From the NCBI GenBank assembly GCA_015345905.1, contig JADDTR010000011.1, positions 558,001 through 622,000 on the forward strand: DNA of 64,000 nucleotides, read 5' to 3'. Shown in pieces: positions 32,951 through 43,720 of the stretch. Under the pieces are notes generated by a model. The model had not been told where the DNA came from. It saw only the letters and a program-made list of their open reading frames with translations, and did no database searches. Origin of the DNA: Aotearoamyces nothofagi (Eukaryota; Ascomycota; Leotiomycetes; Leotiales; Tympanidaceae). Numbering within the stretch: the stretch's first letter is position 1; the number at the start of each line of letters is the position of its first letter. Made by a program: the position numbers and the translations under genes.

Positions 32951-34000
32951 TCAGGCCTCAGCTTCACGAGCCGAGATATCCTCAACGCCGCGAGCGTTGG
33001 CCTTGCCTTTACCCTTGCCTTTTTTGCCCGTAGTGGTAGTTGTCGTTGCAGCCTATAATTGAGGGTCAGTATAACTCATGTGCGAGAGCCTTTATACGGA
33101 TCAACGTACAGTAGCGGCGGTAGTTGTGACAGCAGCCGTGGCCTATAATTGGGAGTCAGTATAGCCCCTGTAAAATTTAATGTGTGGATGAACACACGGT
33201 GGCAGCAGCTCCGGTCTGTTCTGAATCAACGCCTCCAGCGTTAAACGCATCTACTGCACTTTGTGCAGCCGCGGCGGCAGCGATACCCTATACAAATCAG
33301 TATCTTTTAATTGGAAGAAGACTTTCTGACGAACCCCAGAACCATCGTTGGCTGCGGCATTGACATCTGAAGCGCTGGCTGCAGTCGCAGCTACCTGTAA
33401 CGGCAGAGTGTTAGTCCTGATACATATAAGCATATTCTGGAAGACAAACCGCTGTAGTAGCTGCCGCTGCTGAAGCCGTAGCCTGTCCCTTGTTCTTCTT
33501 CCTTGCTTCGAGAGCCTGAATTTCACGTGACTTCTTGAGACCAGTTAAGCTTTCGATGATAGCTCCAAGGTTAGCCACTCCAGCATCTGCAACACTAGCA
33601 GCATCCGTGCTTGCGCTTGTGCTCGTGTTTGTGTTTGCATTTGTGTTTGCGTTTGCAGTTGAGTTTGCTTTCCCGCTATGTTTCTTGCCACTTTTCTTTC
33701 CTGTGCTTGTGGTGGCAGCATTGGACGCGGCTACAGTGCCGTTGCTGGTAGCAGCAACAGTAGTATTGGAAGAACCAGCCTTCGCTCCCTTATGCTTGTT
33801 GCGAGGTTCACGAGCATCGAGGTACGGAGCTATAATTGAAATCAGTTTCAACTTTCACGAACAACCTAACAGTAGGACTCACCGGCTGCCTGAACATCTG
33901 CCCGCCTTTCAAGCGCTCCACTTCCTGGAGAAACGGCCCTGGCACATACTAAGGAAGATGAAGCTGCGAGGAGTAGGAGGATAGATCCGAAATTCTTCAT
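32951..34000 (-). CDS. Secreted Ala/Thr/Asn-rich protein built from six exons, some very short
   Basis: Exons 34000-33883, 33829-33450, 33394-33335, 33287-33198, 33142-33110 and 33052-32951 join to 260 residues. Introns are 47-57 bp; all but the first sit in phase 0. A clear signal peptide opens the protein (MKNFGSILLLLAASSSLVCA), followed by a dibasic LERR site that could be cut by Kex2. The mature part is low-complexity: Asn-Thr repeats (TANANTNANTNTSTSAST), short helical blocks (LGAIIESLTGLKKSREIQAL), Ala-rich microexons of 20, 30 and 11 codons, and a Lys/Gly stretch (GKKGKGKGK) near the end. There is no GPI signal and few cysteines. The family is not recognised; it may be a wall-associated or effector-like secreted protein. 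Confidence 0.75.
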
Positions 34001-35290
34001 AATGAATGATTGAAAGGTGAAAAGCTTGACGTCAACGTCGATGAAGTATTGAAGAAGTTAAATACAGAGCACAGCTAAGTGTTGTTAGCAGAGAACAAGG
34101 GATTGAGAACCTCGTGATATACCTCTTGTAAAAGAATGTATGGTATGAAGCGAGAAGAAACCGCAAGCAAAGGAGAGAAGAAGCTTAGGGAGTGGAGATC
34201 CATTATGCAGAGTGGGCGACATTCTTATAAATATGAGGAGAGACAGGTACAAGCGAGAGACAAGCTATGGTAACAGAGCATGAAACGGCGAGAGAGACAA
34301 AAAGAAGCATTTCCTGCTTGATCGACACCACTAAGCGCGGACCAAGAGGATCATACGAAGAACTTAGTGAGCTTAAAACGACCGAACATAAGGAATAGAG
34401 AGACTAAGCAGCAGTCTAAAGCCGGGGAAGCGAGAAGTAGATGATGCCGTCTAGTAATTGGGAATTGGGACGAAAATGTGCCATAGACGGAGTAGATGGC
34501 GATTTCTACCCATGTTGTTTGGGTTGTGGAGTTGTCGCAGCAAAGTTATTCATGCGGTTCGGAATCACAACAGGTCCCATAGCCGTCGGGGCATCCGCTT
34601 CCGAGGAGACTCATTCAAGAGCAGTGGAGGAGCGCTTGCTGTGTAGGGCGATGTGAGGCTTGAGCTCATGGAGTTGTGTCCCGAAGAGGAATGACAGGGG
34701 CACTCGGGAAATGCTCGAAACTGCCGGTCAAACACTTCCGGCTCCAGGCTCAAACGAGCACCCGCGCTTGCTTGGACCGATATGCTACAGTTCTGTATGA
34801 ACGGCACTGTGGATACGAATACTCATCAATTTGATCTTCTGCTGCGAGTAATCAGAATAGAGGCAGAAACAGATGATCAGACACAAGAATGTTACACCAT
34901 CACACAAATTCTGACCGACCTGTCCCCGTTAGCCTCTCCAAGTAGCCTTCGCTGTCATCCCGTTTCCAAGATTATCAAAATCCAGGGACCTCAGACGGGA
35001 ATCTGATCCCCGCGAAATACACACGGTCTCAAGCATAAACTTGGCTGAGGATAATACCCTTGACTTTAAAGCTTGATCATCTCCGTCCTTGGATAGCATA
35101 CTAGTCGCTGAGACGGAAAGCAATATTTGGTGATGCTCAGTAAATAAATAAAGCCCGAGTCTGTACAGTCACACCAGGACAATGCCATGTTTTGCTATTC
35201 GCAAGCTGTAGACTGCGAGGTCGACAGCAGCATTTGCTACGTCTCGAGATAGACAGTATGCGTCCTGTGGCCCCGGATGTTGATTGCTTG
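34001..35290. other. Intergenic region upstream of the secreted-protein gene
   Basis: About 1.3 kb between the secreted-protein start and the 3' end of the weak small gene. It is the likely promoter of the secreted-protein gene, with a CRE-like TTGACGTCAA at about 34029. Short open frames here look random. Confidence 0.55.
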
Positions 35291-35684
35291 CTATGTGTTC
35301 ACGGATGCTATACGTATGTTAGGAAAACTGTGCCACAGGTAGCGACAGAGCTACACGACGAAGGCAACAAAACCTGGAGTATATTAATCAGAATGACCCA
35401 TCAGGCAAGGCACTGTACTTACCCTCAAACAACACAATCATGTGATGGAGCTTGAAGTAGTGAGCTTGTATCTCTTCCTCGGCATTGCGTTGATTGAACG
35501 CATTGGAATCAACGGGTAGTTGATTGGCGGAAGCTAATGGTTGACCAGCGGGGTCTGGACTTGAATCTCGGCGTGGCTTATCGAGGATGTGAATCAACAA
35601 CATAAATTTCGACTCCATCATCTGCAATGACGTGAAATCAATAATGGAGATTTCACGCACGGCGAGCTGCCTGCGGCGAAGCAT
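35291..35684 (-). CDS. Putative small protein of unknown function, antisense to ETF-QO exon 1
   Basis: A minus frame from ATG 35684 runs to a strong donor (GAGG/GTAAGT at 35422). A 115-bp intron with a CCTAACATACGTATAG end leads to a 17-base last exon (35307-35291). The model gives 92 residues. The open frame continues upstream without an ATG to about 35732, so the start may be wrong. The sequence looks protein-like ([34 protein letters not shown]) and has proper splice signals, but I do not recognise it. Its first 41 bases overlap the start of ETF-QO on the other strand. It may be real, or a shadow with chance splice sites. Confidence 0.4.
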
Positions 35685-37639
35685 CGCGGCATCATCCAGG
35701 TCACTGAGATCCTTACCCAACCAACCTCGGTTGACTCATCAATGTCTTTTTGTGAGGCCAAGAATCTTCAAGAACAGCGCAGCGTCCCTGCAAAGGTTGG
35801 ACCAGAGGCGCGCATTCTCTATCGTAGCTCCTCGTCAACTTCCAGCTTTACAAGATGAGTTTGATCCTAGTTCAATTGAGCGCGAAAGCGACGAGGTTGA
35901 CGTATGTATTGTTGGGGGAGGTACGGTCCCTTGCCACGCCTATACAAGCTACCACTGACGTGTGTAGGTCCTGCCGGACTCAGCGCTGCGATTCGATTAA
36001 AGCAATTGGCAAACGAGGCGGGCAATGAAGACTTCCGGGTCCTGTTACTAGAAAAGGCTGGAGAGATTGGAGCACATATTCTTTCTGGCGCCGTCATCCA
36101 GCCGACTGCTATCGAGGAGCTATTGCCAGACTGGCTGGCAGAGGATAATGAAAACCGGTTCGATGGCGCTACTGCTGTCGCGGGAGAGAAGATGCGATAC
36201 TTGACAAAGGGCCTATCAATACCTTTACCCGCACCACCACAAATGCACAATCATGGCAATTATATTGTTAGCTTGAACCAGTTTACGAAATGGCTTGGGG
36301 AGCGGGCAGAAGAAATTGGCGTTGAGGTTTATCCGGGATTTGCTGCATCAGAGGTTCTATACAACCCAGATGGCTCAGTCAAGGGAGTCGCTACCAATGA
36401 TTTAGGCATTTCAAGAGCAGGCAAGAAAAAGGACAACTTCGAAAGAGGGATGGAATTTCATGCACGAACCACTCTGTTTGCTGAGGGTTGCCATGGAAGT
36501 CTGACTAAACAAGTCATCAAGAAGTTCGACCTTCGAAGAGACAGTCAGCCACAAACATATGGCCTTGGGGTGAAAGAGGTGTGGGAGATCCCTTCCAAGA
36601 AGTTTCAGAAAGGCCAAGTTGTCCACTCAATGGGATATCCACTGCAAGCGGATACATACGGTGGCGGATGGATGTACCATTTTGGTGATAACCTTGTTAG
36701 CATTGGTTTGGTGATAGGCCTTGACTATCCGAACCCCTGGCTCTCACCGTACGGCGAGTTCCAAAAGATGAAGCAACATCCTCTCTATAAGTCCGTCCTA
36801 GAAGGTGGTAAATGTATATCATACGGCGCACGCGCCCTCAATGAAGGTGGATTTCAATCCATCCCCAAGTGTGCTTTCCCTGGTGGTGCCCTGATTGGTG
36901 ACACAGCCGGCTTCCTCAACGTCCCGAAGGTCAAAGGCACACACACAGCTATGAAATCGGGTATATTGGCTGCTGAAGCTACCTGGACAGCCCTTAGTGG
37001 GACACCCGAGGGCACAATCTTTCTTTACGACTACGAGGATTCTCTGCGGAAATCCTATATCTGGAAAGAGCTCAGGGAGGTTCGTAATATGCGGCCATCA
37101 TTCCACACACCACTCAAACTCTATGGTGGAATAATGTACTCCGGCCTTGAAGCATATGTACTTAAGGGCCGTGTACCATGGACCTTGAAGCATAAGGGAA
37201 CTGATTATTCCGCTACAAAGACGGCCGACAAGTGCAAGAAGATTGAGTACCCAAAGCCAGACAACAAAATCACCTTCGACATATTGACTAGTGTGAGCAG
37301 GACTGGCACAAATCATGAAGAGGACCAGCCAGTTCACTTGCAGGTCAAGGATTGGGAGAAGCATGCGGCGATAGAATGGCCAAAGTACAAGGGTATTGAG
37401 AATCGGTTCTGTCCGGCAGGCGTGTATGAATACGTAGAGGACGAGACCAAGGATATTGGAGTGAGGTTTCAGATCAACGCACAGAAGTAAGTGATTCTGG
37501 GATCTTCCATAGGGGCGAGTAGCGCTAACAAGATGATAGCTGCATCCACTGCAAGACTTGCGATATCAAGGTGCCGTCGCAGGATATAAACTGGACGGTT
37601 CCGAATGGGGGCGATGGCCCGAAGTACTACATGACATAG
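35644..37639 (+). CDS. CIR2: Electron transfer flavoprotein-ubiquinone oxidoreductase (ETF-QO)
   Basis: Exons 35644-35920, 35968-37486 and 37540-37639 (introns of 47 and 53 bp) give 631 residues. The enzyme sits on the matrix side of the mitochondrial inner membrane and passes electrons from ETF (fatty-acid and amino-acid oxidation) to ubiquinone. The N-terminus is a basic, Ser/Arg-rich presequence up to about residue 60. The FAD-binding motif [16 protein letters not shown] spans the first intron. Family blocks include [29 protein letters not shown] and [15 protein letters not shown]. The C-terminal [4Fe-4S] ligands are intact: [10 protein letters not shown], then [11 protein letters not shown] restored by the last splice. 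The start codon falls inside an antisense open frame. Confidence 0.95.
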
Positions 37640-40390
37640 ATGGTGGTGCACATGCTGTGGGCGGGCGAATTCTTACCGATGTAAGGTACAAATATAAATA
37701 CTTGTATATATGAGTGTTCGGCGCGAAAACATGCACATAGTCTGATGCTTTTGAAATGAGGACCACGAGGGCCTAGAAACGTAGAGATTAGGCATATTCT
37801 AATGGACTCCATTCACACTACTCCGAAAAGACAGCTACAAGAGTTGCACATATCGTGATGGACTCGGGCACCGGAAGTATGGCATGGTGAATCGAAAAGT
37901 CTGCTTTCAGTCGTTTTTCTAATCCACACGGTATGAATGAGCTGACTCTAGAAATCATGGTACACAGTGGGAGGGAGTGTCTGATCTAGCCGGTGGCCGA
38001 TGACTCGCTAGTTAGAATGTGTCCAGAGACGCCTCGGCCGAGATAGATATGATAAGAGGTCCTAGCTCATTTGCATATGGAAGAAGCCAGACTTTGTTTC
38101 TGTCGCCGAAGTAACGATGCGGGCTACGGATGCTGCGCAGGCCAGGCTAGCTAGCCACGGCTTGTACAGGCACAGTTCGAGGGACAATCAATGCACTGGT
38201 GCCTTTGTATGCACAGCAGAACCAGCAGCGCCTGCACCTTAGCTACGGGTCCATGATGCGAGGGAGGTTCTATCGCCGTGACAGCCGTGCCCATGACAGC
38301 CGTGGGCAGGTCGCAAAGCAGGTTGTGTCGTGAGCCTGCCGTGTGTGTATGTATACAAAACAAAAACAACCCCTCGGGCGCACGAGAAGGGAAAGAAAGG
38401 GAGATTTCCTTGCTTCCACACAGCCTTGCGCAGCTCGCGTCATGCCATGCCATGCACATGCAAGATACGGATAAACGCTGCATCCATCCTCTTATCGATG
38501 GAAGACGCGAATGACTCACACCACTCGCCCACCACTCGCCCACCACTCGCCCACCAGCCTCGCCTGATCCATGTCCTCAGGCCCCGATTGGCAGTGGCCG
38601 GCCAGCCCGTCGCTGCAGCCAGGCGCAACATTGCCGTTGGGCCTCGGGGGCCTTTGCGCCGCACACCCTCTTCGCAGGCATGTTTCACCCTGCCACGGCC
38701 ACTATGTGGTTGGGCTGTGGGGTTGGATATTTATATATGTGCATGTCTGTATGTTTGTGGGCATGTACATATGTATCCATACGTACAATACACATTGCCT
38801 TGCAGCGCCTGTCGGTGGCTATTCTGCGCACGGCCGCTCGACGGCTTTGCCATCCAGGATGAAGCTATGTATGTAGGTACAGTACGCACTGTGCTGTAAG
38901 TTGCTTGGGTGCCGAGGGCCACGAGCTGTGTTATCTGAGTGGAGCTGCGCGGGTCCATAGGGGGCTCTGGATAAGGAATGGAAGGGCCGTCGTTGGAATC
39001 TGGAGAGGCGCGAGCCGTGAATGTAGACATGGCAGCGGCAACACCTCGATAATGGTGCGCAATCCTGAATGCTGCAGCCTGATATGTGGTGTTCTGTTAA
39101 GGTTCGGCGTCGTGCTTGGGGCTGGCATCGCGAATGTAATATTTTTTGCAGCCTTGCCGGAGTTTGGCTTGTGTGTGATGCCTCGAAGATCGGGTGCATT
39201 GTATATGTGCACACAGTGCGTCGTGGTTGAGCCGCGCCGCGCCATCTTGCTCATTGTGTCATCGTCGCCATCCCCGGACTTTTGGATGCGGGACAGGTGC
39301 GTCCGAGGGTACCGTAGCTACAGTACCTACAGTAGATAGCCAGCTTGGCATGGTAGCAGGAGTCGCATCGCAGCGTAGCGCTGCGCTGCGCAGCGCGACG
39401 CGTTCGCAGTCCATACATGCCCAGCCAGTGTTGTGCTCTGCGCATCGCAAGAGCGGAAGCGTGCAGCTCTCGCAGTCCACCCGTCGCTGTCCCCCTCTTG
39501 GGATATTACTCTGGAAGCCTCTCCATCCCCAGGTCGATGGCCGCCGGCTGGTGATTGATTAGGTCTTATCGCAGGCCGCGGCGGCGGACAGGACACAGTC
39601 GCCGGTGGCTGAGGAAAGGAGAAGCTCTGTTTCAAGGCGCGAGCGGATCGGCCAGGAGCCCCTGCGCCAATGTTGTGATTCGGTGATTGGTAATCCCTAG
39701 CGTGGAGGCTAACGCCGCGAGCGCTCTAGCGTCTTCGACCAAGCGTCGCACGCAGAAATACTTAAAGAGTCGGCTGGTTCGCAGTTCGCTCTTTCCGATT
39801 TACTTCGTTCTGCGCTTGTGGTGTTTAATTTCTACCCTACAGTCTTCCTCCTACTCCACAACCACATCCAGTCTCTCCCATCTCCACAAACCGCAGTTCA
39901 TCACTTTCCATCACAAACAGTGCACAAGTCACAGTGTTCTGTACCATTCATTCGTCCACTTCACCTAAGTGACCAAGTTGATCCGCCTTGAGCGCCTTTG
40001 TTCCCTTTCTTCGCGACTGCAACGTCCGTCTTGAGTCGATCGACGCCGTCGCACCAGGCTGTGCTCTAGGCTCTTGGATCAGCCTTGCATACCTTTCCCA
40101 GACATTGTATCCGGTCGCGATCATAGATCAAGACTTCAGTCCCGTCGAGCAGCGACTGTAGGGGAGACATTGACTTGTTTATCTCCCGCAAACGGTACGA
40201 CTAGCCCTCTCGAAACCTCACATTCGAGCTGCCCTTCCCTCCTTCGACTTCGAGTCGCGATTATACGCAGATTCGATCGTCACATTCTACTATCTTGCCT
40301 ACCTTGAACTCGATCTGACATCTCATCTCACAGCCTCGCGACTTCTCATTGTAGACCTTTGACGTCACTGCAAACTCTCTGCTTTTCAAG
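37640..40390. other. Long intergenic region ending in the TBP leader
   Basis: About 2.75 kb without a recognisable gene. The middle (38.1-39.7 kb) is GC-rich with simple repeats: a 13-bp array of CCACTCGCCCACC units near 38520, ATATGTATGT-like runs near 38730-38790, a GCGCTGCGCTGCGCAGCGC palindrome near 39379, and TACAGTA words near 38879 and 39320. From about 39820 to 40390 the sequence is CT-rich and probably is the promoter and leader of the TBP gene, with a GACGTCAC just before the start. Confidence 0.55.
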
Positions 40391-41333
40391 ATGGAGTCAA
40401 TACAAACACACCCGCAGAATGCCACGCAGGCGAAAACCTTCATCGCCCCTGGTTCTCTTTCCTTCCCAGGTGGTGCTGGTGACCTCACTCCACCTTCATC
40501 TGAAGCAGATAGAGCAAATGGTCAGAGGAATGGAGCGATGAACGGTCAGCAGCAGGCTCAGACCGGCAACGGTAATGGGGTGACTCCCGCGACACCTGCT
40601 GCTACACCTGGCGCGACACAGGGTGTCAGTGGTATCGTTCCCACCTTGCAGTATGTATAACCCCGTAGATTATCTTGTATTTCATGAGGCTTATCTTGCA
40701 TGTCAAGAAACATCGTTGCCACGGTCAATCTCGATTGCCGTTTGGACCTGAAGACGATCGCCCTGCATGCGAGAAATGCTGAATACAATCCAAAGGTACT
40801 GCTGACTCTAGGCTTACTATATTCTCTTATTCAATGCTAATAATCACAGCGTTTTGCGGCCGTTATCATGCGTATCCGTGAACCTAAGACTACTGCACTC
40901 ATCTTCGCCTCCGGCAAGATGGTCGTAACTGGAGCAAAGTCCGAGGACGATTCCAAGTTGGCTTCGAGAAAGTACGCTCGTATTATCCAGAAGCTTGGTT
41001 TCAATGCAAAGTTCACGGACTTCAAGATCCAGAATATCGTTGGCTCTTGCGACATCAAGTTCCCTATCCGTCTGGAGGGTCTTGCGTCTCGTCATCACAA
41101 CTTCAGCTCTTACGAGCCGGAGTTGTTCCCTGGTCTCATTTACCGAATGATCAAGCCAAAGATTGTGCTATTGATCTTCGTTAGTGGTAAGATTGTTTTG
41201 ACCGGTGCAAAGGTTCGAGAGGAGATTTACCAAGCCTTTGAAATGATCTACCCTGTTCTTCAAGGTAAGCTTATATCCCTAGTCTGCAGATTACGTTGTC
41301 GCTAACACGCTTCAAGATTTCAAGAAGGTCTAA
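40391..41333 (+). CDS. SPT15: TATA-box-binding protein (TBP)
   Basis: Exons 40391-40650, 40708-40795, 40850-41264 and 41317-41333 give 259 residues. TBP nucleates RNA polymerase I, II and III initiation complexes at promoters. The N-terminal 83 residues are a variable Gln/Gly/Thr/Ala-rich arm (with [12 protein letters not shown]). The conserved saddle starts near residue 82 ([20 protein letters not shown]) and contains both pseudo-repeats, each with its [16 protein letters not shown] / [15 protein letters not shown] core, and ends in the basic helix region and DFKKV. The last exon codes only five residues. No changes are seen in the DNA-binding residues ([19 protein letters not shown]). Confidence 0.97.
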
Positions 41334-41971
41334 TCACCATACTCGAACCTACCGCAGCGGTCAGATCATTCTCCCTTGCTTTACAGCTCGGTGTACCAAC
41401 AGACCTACATCTTCCTGTAATCATATCTTCTTTTTCACGATCCCACGACCTCTTTAAAAAGCTTTCGTACCTGGTTGTCCTAGTTCGTTGACATATCGGT
41501 CGGTCGAAAATACTATCTCACAATTCTCACAGCATTGCATTGGCGTATTTGAGTTAAGGAGAGGAGGGCCACGGGGGCTCTACATTTGAAATTAGCATGG
41601 TCGTTCAGAGCATAGATTGCACACGTCAATAGCACGTGTGCTGGCCGAGAGATTGCGTTCTTAATTTGGCTCGAGGGCAAAAAGTTCTTAAAAAGGACCT
41701 TGTTGCTCCTTCATCATGTGGGATATCAAACGTCGATGTTGCTCAATTCAGACAGCAGACAGACATTTGATGTCTCGTTGGCTTCGTAGTACATTCGTGG
41801 TGGCATTGGCCAAACTTGACTGCATTTGATAGATGTGGCTTTGATTCGCAAGATGCAAGTCACTGAAGCAAATGGCTGTCATAGTGTTTTCTATTTCAGA
41901 TAATACACTACAAACCACGCTAAAATACTGTCTAACATAATATGCTCGTGATTTTAACGTGCCTTTATAAC
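41334..41971. other. Convergent 3' intergenic region
   Basis: About 640 bases between the 3' ends of TBP and the FAD oxidase gene. Nothing else is apparent. Confidence 0.6.
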
Positions 41972-43285
41972 CTACTTATTCCCTTTGCTAAACTCTGTAT
42001 TCAAGATCATACCTTCCCGTCCTCCACGGCTTCCATCATCAGTAACCAAGTTTCCTACCTTCGCGCTTTGCCATGCCCATTTTTCGCGGAACTGCGGTGA
42101 GCACTTACCTTCTATACAGTCCACAATCTTGTCACCAATAACTGGCAGAAACTTGAAACCATGGCCTGAACCACCTGTTGCTAGAAACAAGCCCTCGTAG
42201 CTAGGGTGATATGTGATCAAGAAATCTCCTTTTGGTGTATCCGTATACCAACATATCCTCGAATGTGTAAACGGTCTCTCCGCGAGTGATGGAATCATCT
42301 CTCTAAGTGCCTGCCTGCAAGCATTCTCGCCTTCCTGTGGGATGCGTTGCTCCGGATCATCCACAGTAGTCCTGGGAAGACTGACCTCTATAATCTCTCC
42401 CTTATTCTCCGGATTTGGAATCCGGGTTGGGTTTGAATACCCGTAGCCGTGCCTTGCGACCTTGAGTACGCGGTTTCTGGGCGTGATGATAAACATCCCT
42501 GTGCTCATGTTCAAGAACACGGGCATCTTCCCTAGGCGATCTTGCTCCTCGGCAGTTATGTCTAGATATGCCACTACCTGTCCTGTAGCTGCTGCGCGGC
42601 CGCGTAGATCAACAAGCTTTCCGGTCCATGCGCCAGTAGCTACGACCACCAAGTCTGCTTCAATGGTTCCCCCATTCTCGAGCTCCACGCCGGAGACTCT
42701 CTTCCCTGTTCTCAATAGTTCAGTTGCTTCACCATGGACAAAACTAACCCGTCCCTTGGCCTCAACCTTTTTGCGTAGCCATCTCATCGCCGCTTCTGCA
42801 TCTGCCCAGCCGCTCCTGTGATTGATATATCCCCAATCCCCATTCTCACCGCCGGTGCCAACAGCTGCGGCAATTCTATCCTTAGTTGGCAATTCCTCGA
42901 CTCCATTCGCATCACTCCCCTCCTCGGCCATCAAGCGGCGGACGTTGTCAAAGCTGCCTTTCACATACTGCTGGCCTTGAGCTGAACTGTTCGCAACCAG
43001 CACCAATCCACTCTCTGTGTATCGCCCTTCAGCACCCAAGTCAGTTGAGCGCCAGATCTCCTGGGCTTCTGTGGCAAGGGATGCGTACGCGGGATCGGAG
43101 TAGTCGGGGCGGATGATGCGTGAGCTGTCGATTGAGGAGCCGTCTGGGGAGGGGAAGACTGAGCGGTCGAGGACGGTGATCTGAGTGTTCTTGTAGGCTG
43201 GTCTTTGGGTTAGGGCGAGGGCTGTTGAAAGGCCGAACACTCCGGAGCCTAATATGAGGATCGTATTTGGGGTAGGAGAAGACAT
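41972..43285 (-). CDS. FAD-dependent amine/imino-acid oxidase (sarcosine, saccharopine or fructosyl-amino-acid oxidase family)
   Basis: A single exon of 437 residues. The start is MSSPTPNTILILGSGVFGLS; an in-frame extension upstream to 43372 lacks similarity and is ignored. The dinucleotide-binding motif GSGVFG is at about residue 13. The flavin-linked family blocks are present: SSRIIRPDYSDPAYASLA near residue 52, VVVATGAWTGKLVDLRGRA in the middle, CWYTDTPKGDFLI and the C-terminal ATGGSGHGFKFLPVIGDK. Enzymes with this layout oxidise sarcosine, L-pipecolate, saccharopine or Amadori products, usually in peroxisomes. The C-terminus (FSKGNK) is not a standard PTS1 signal. The exact substrate cannot be told. 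Confidence 0.85.
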   Translation of the reverse strand: MSSPTPNTILILGSGVFGLSTALALTQRPAYKNTQITVLDRSVFPSPDGSSIDSSRIIRPDYSDPAYASLATEAQEIWRSTDLGAEGRYTESGLVLVANSSAQGQQYVKGSFDNVRRLMAEEGSDANGVEELPTKDRIAAAVGTGGENGDWGYINHRSGWADAEAAMRWLRKKVEAKGRVSFVHGEATELLRTGKRVSGVELENGGTIEADLVVVATGAWTGKLVDLRGRAAATGQVVAYLDITAEEQDRLGKMPVFLNMSTGMFIITPRNRVLKVARHGYGYSNPTRIPNPENKGEIIEVSLPRTTVDDPEQRIPQEGENACRQALREMIPSLAERPFTHSRICWYTDTPKGDFLITYHPSYEGLFLATGGSGHGFKFLPVIGDKIVDCIEGKCSPQFREKWAWQSAKVGNLVTDDGSRGGREGMILNTEFSKGNK

Positions 43286-43720
43286 GGTAGGTGCAAAGTC
43301 CGACCGTGAATTAAAAGAACAACGGAGAGGTTTAATGAAATAGAAGCATATGTAAGCATATGTCTTACCCACGAGCAGAATTGGTTAATAGACAATTTTT
43401 TAGAAAGAGACTGTAGAGAAATAAAATAGCACTAGACCCATCTGTGGTGATCAGCAGGCAATGCGAGCGGCCAAGCATCGGAGGGCCGTGGATTTGCGAT
43501 AAGATGGTGGTGGTCTGTGCGACGGTACATGAAAGCTATCGGCTTCCGCGATTCGCGTTTTTGAACTCCAGATCAACGACACAGAACGGTAATCCTCCCA
43601 GCTTACACCCACTACCAATGCCTCCAGGTTTAGACCTACTGGTATATGTCTGATCCAAGAGGTAGCGGATGCTGTGGCGAGAATAGTTGGCTAGCTAGCG
43701 ACCCCCCGCCGCCACGCAAG
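43286..43720. promoter_or_regulatory. Divergent promoter between the FAD oxidase and SR140 genes
   Basis: These 435 bases lie between outward-facing starts. An ATG at 43646 is in frame with SR140 and would add 25 residues, but they do not look conserved. Confidence 0.4.
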
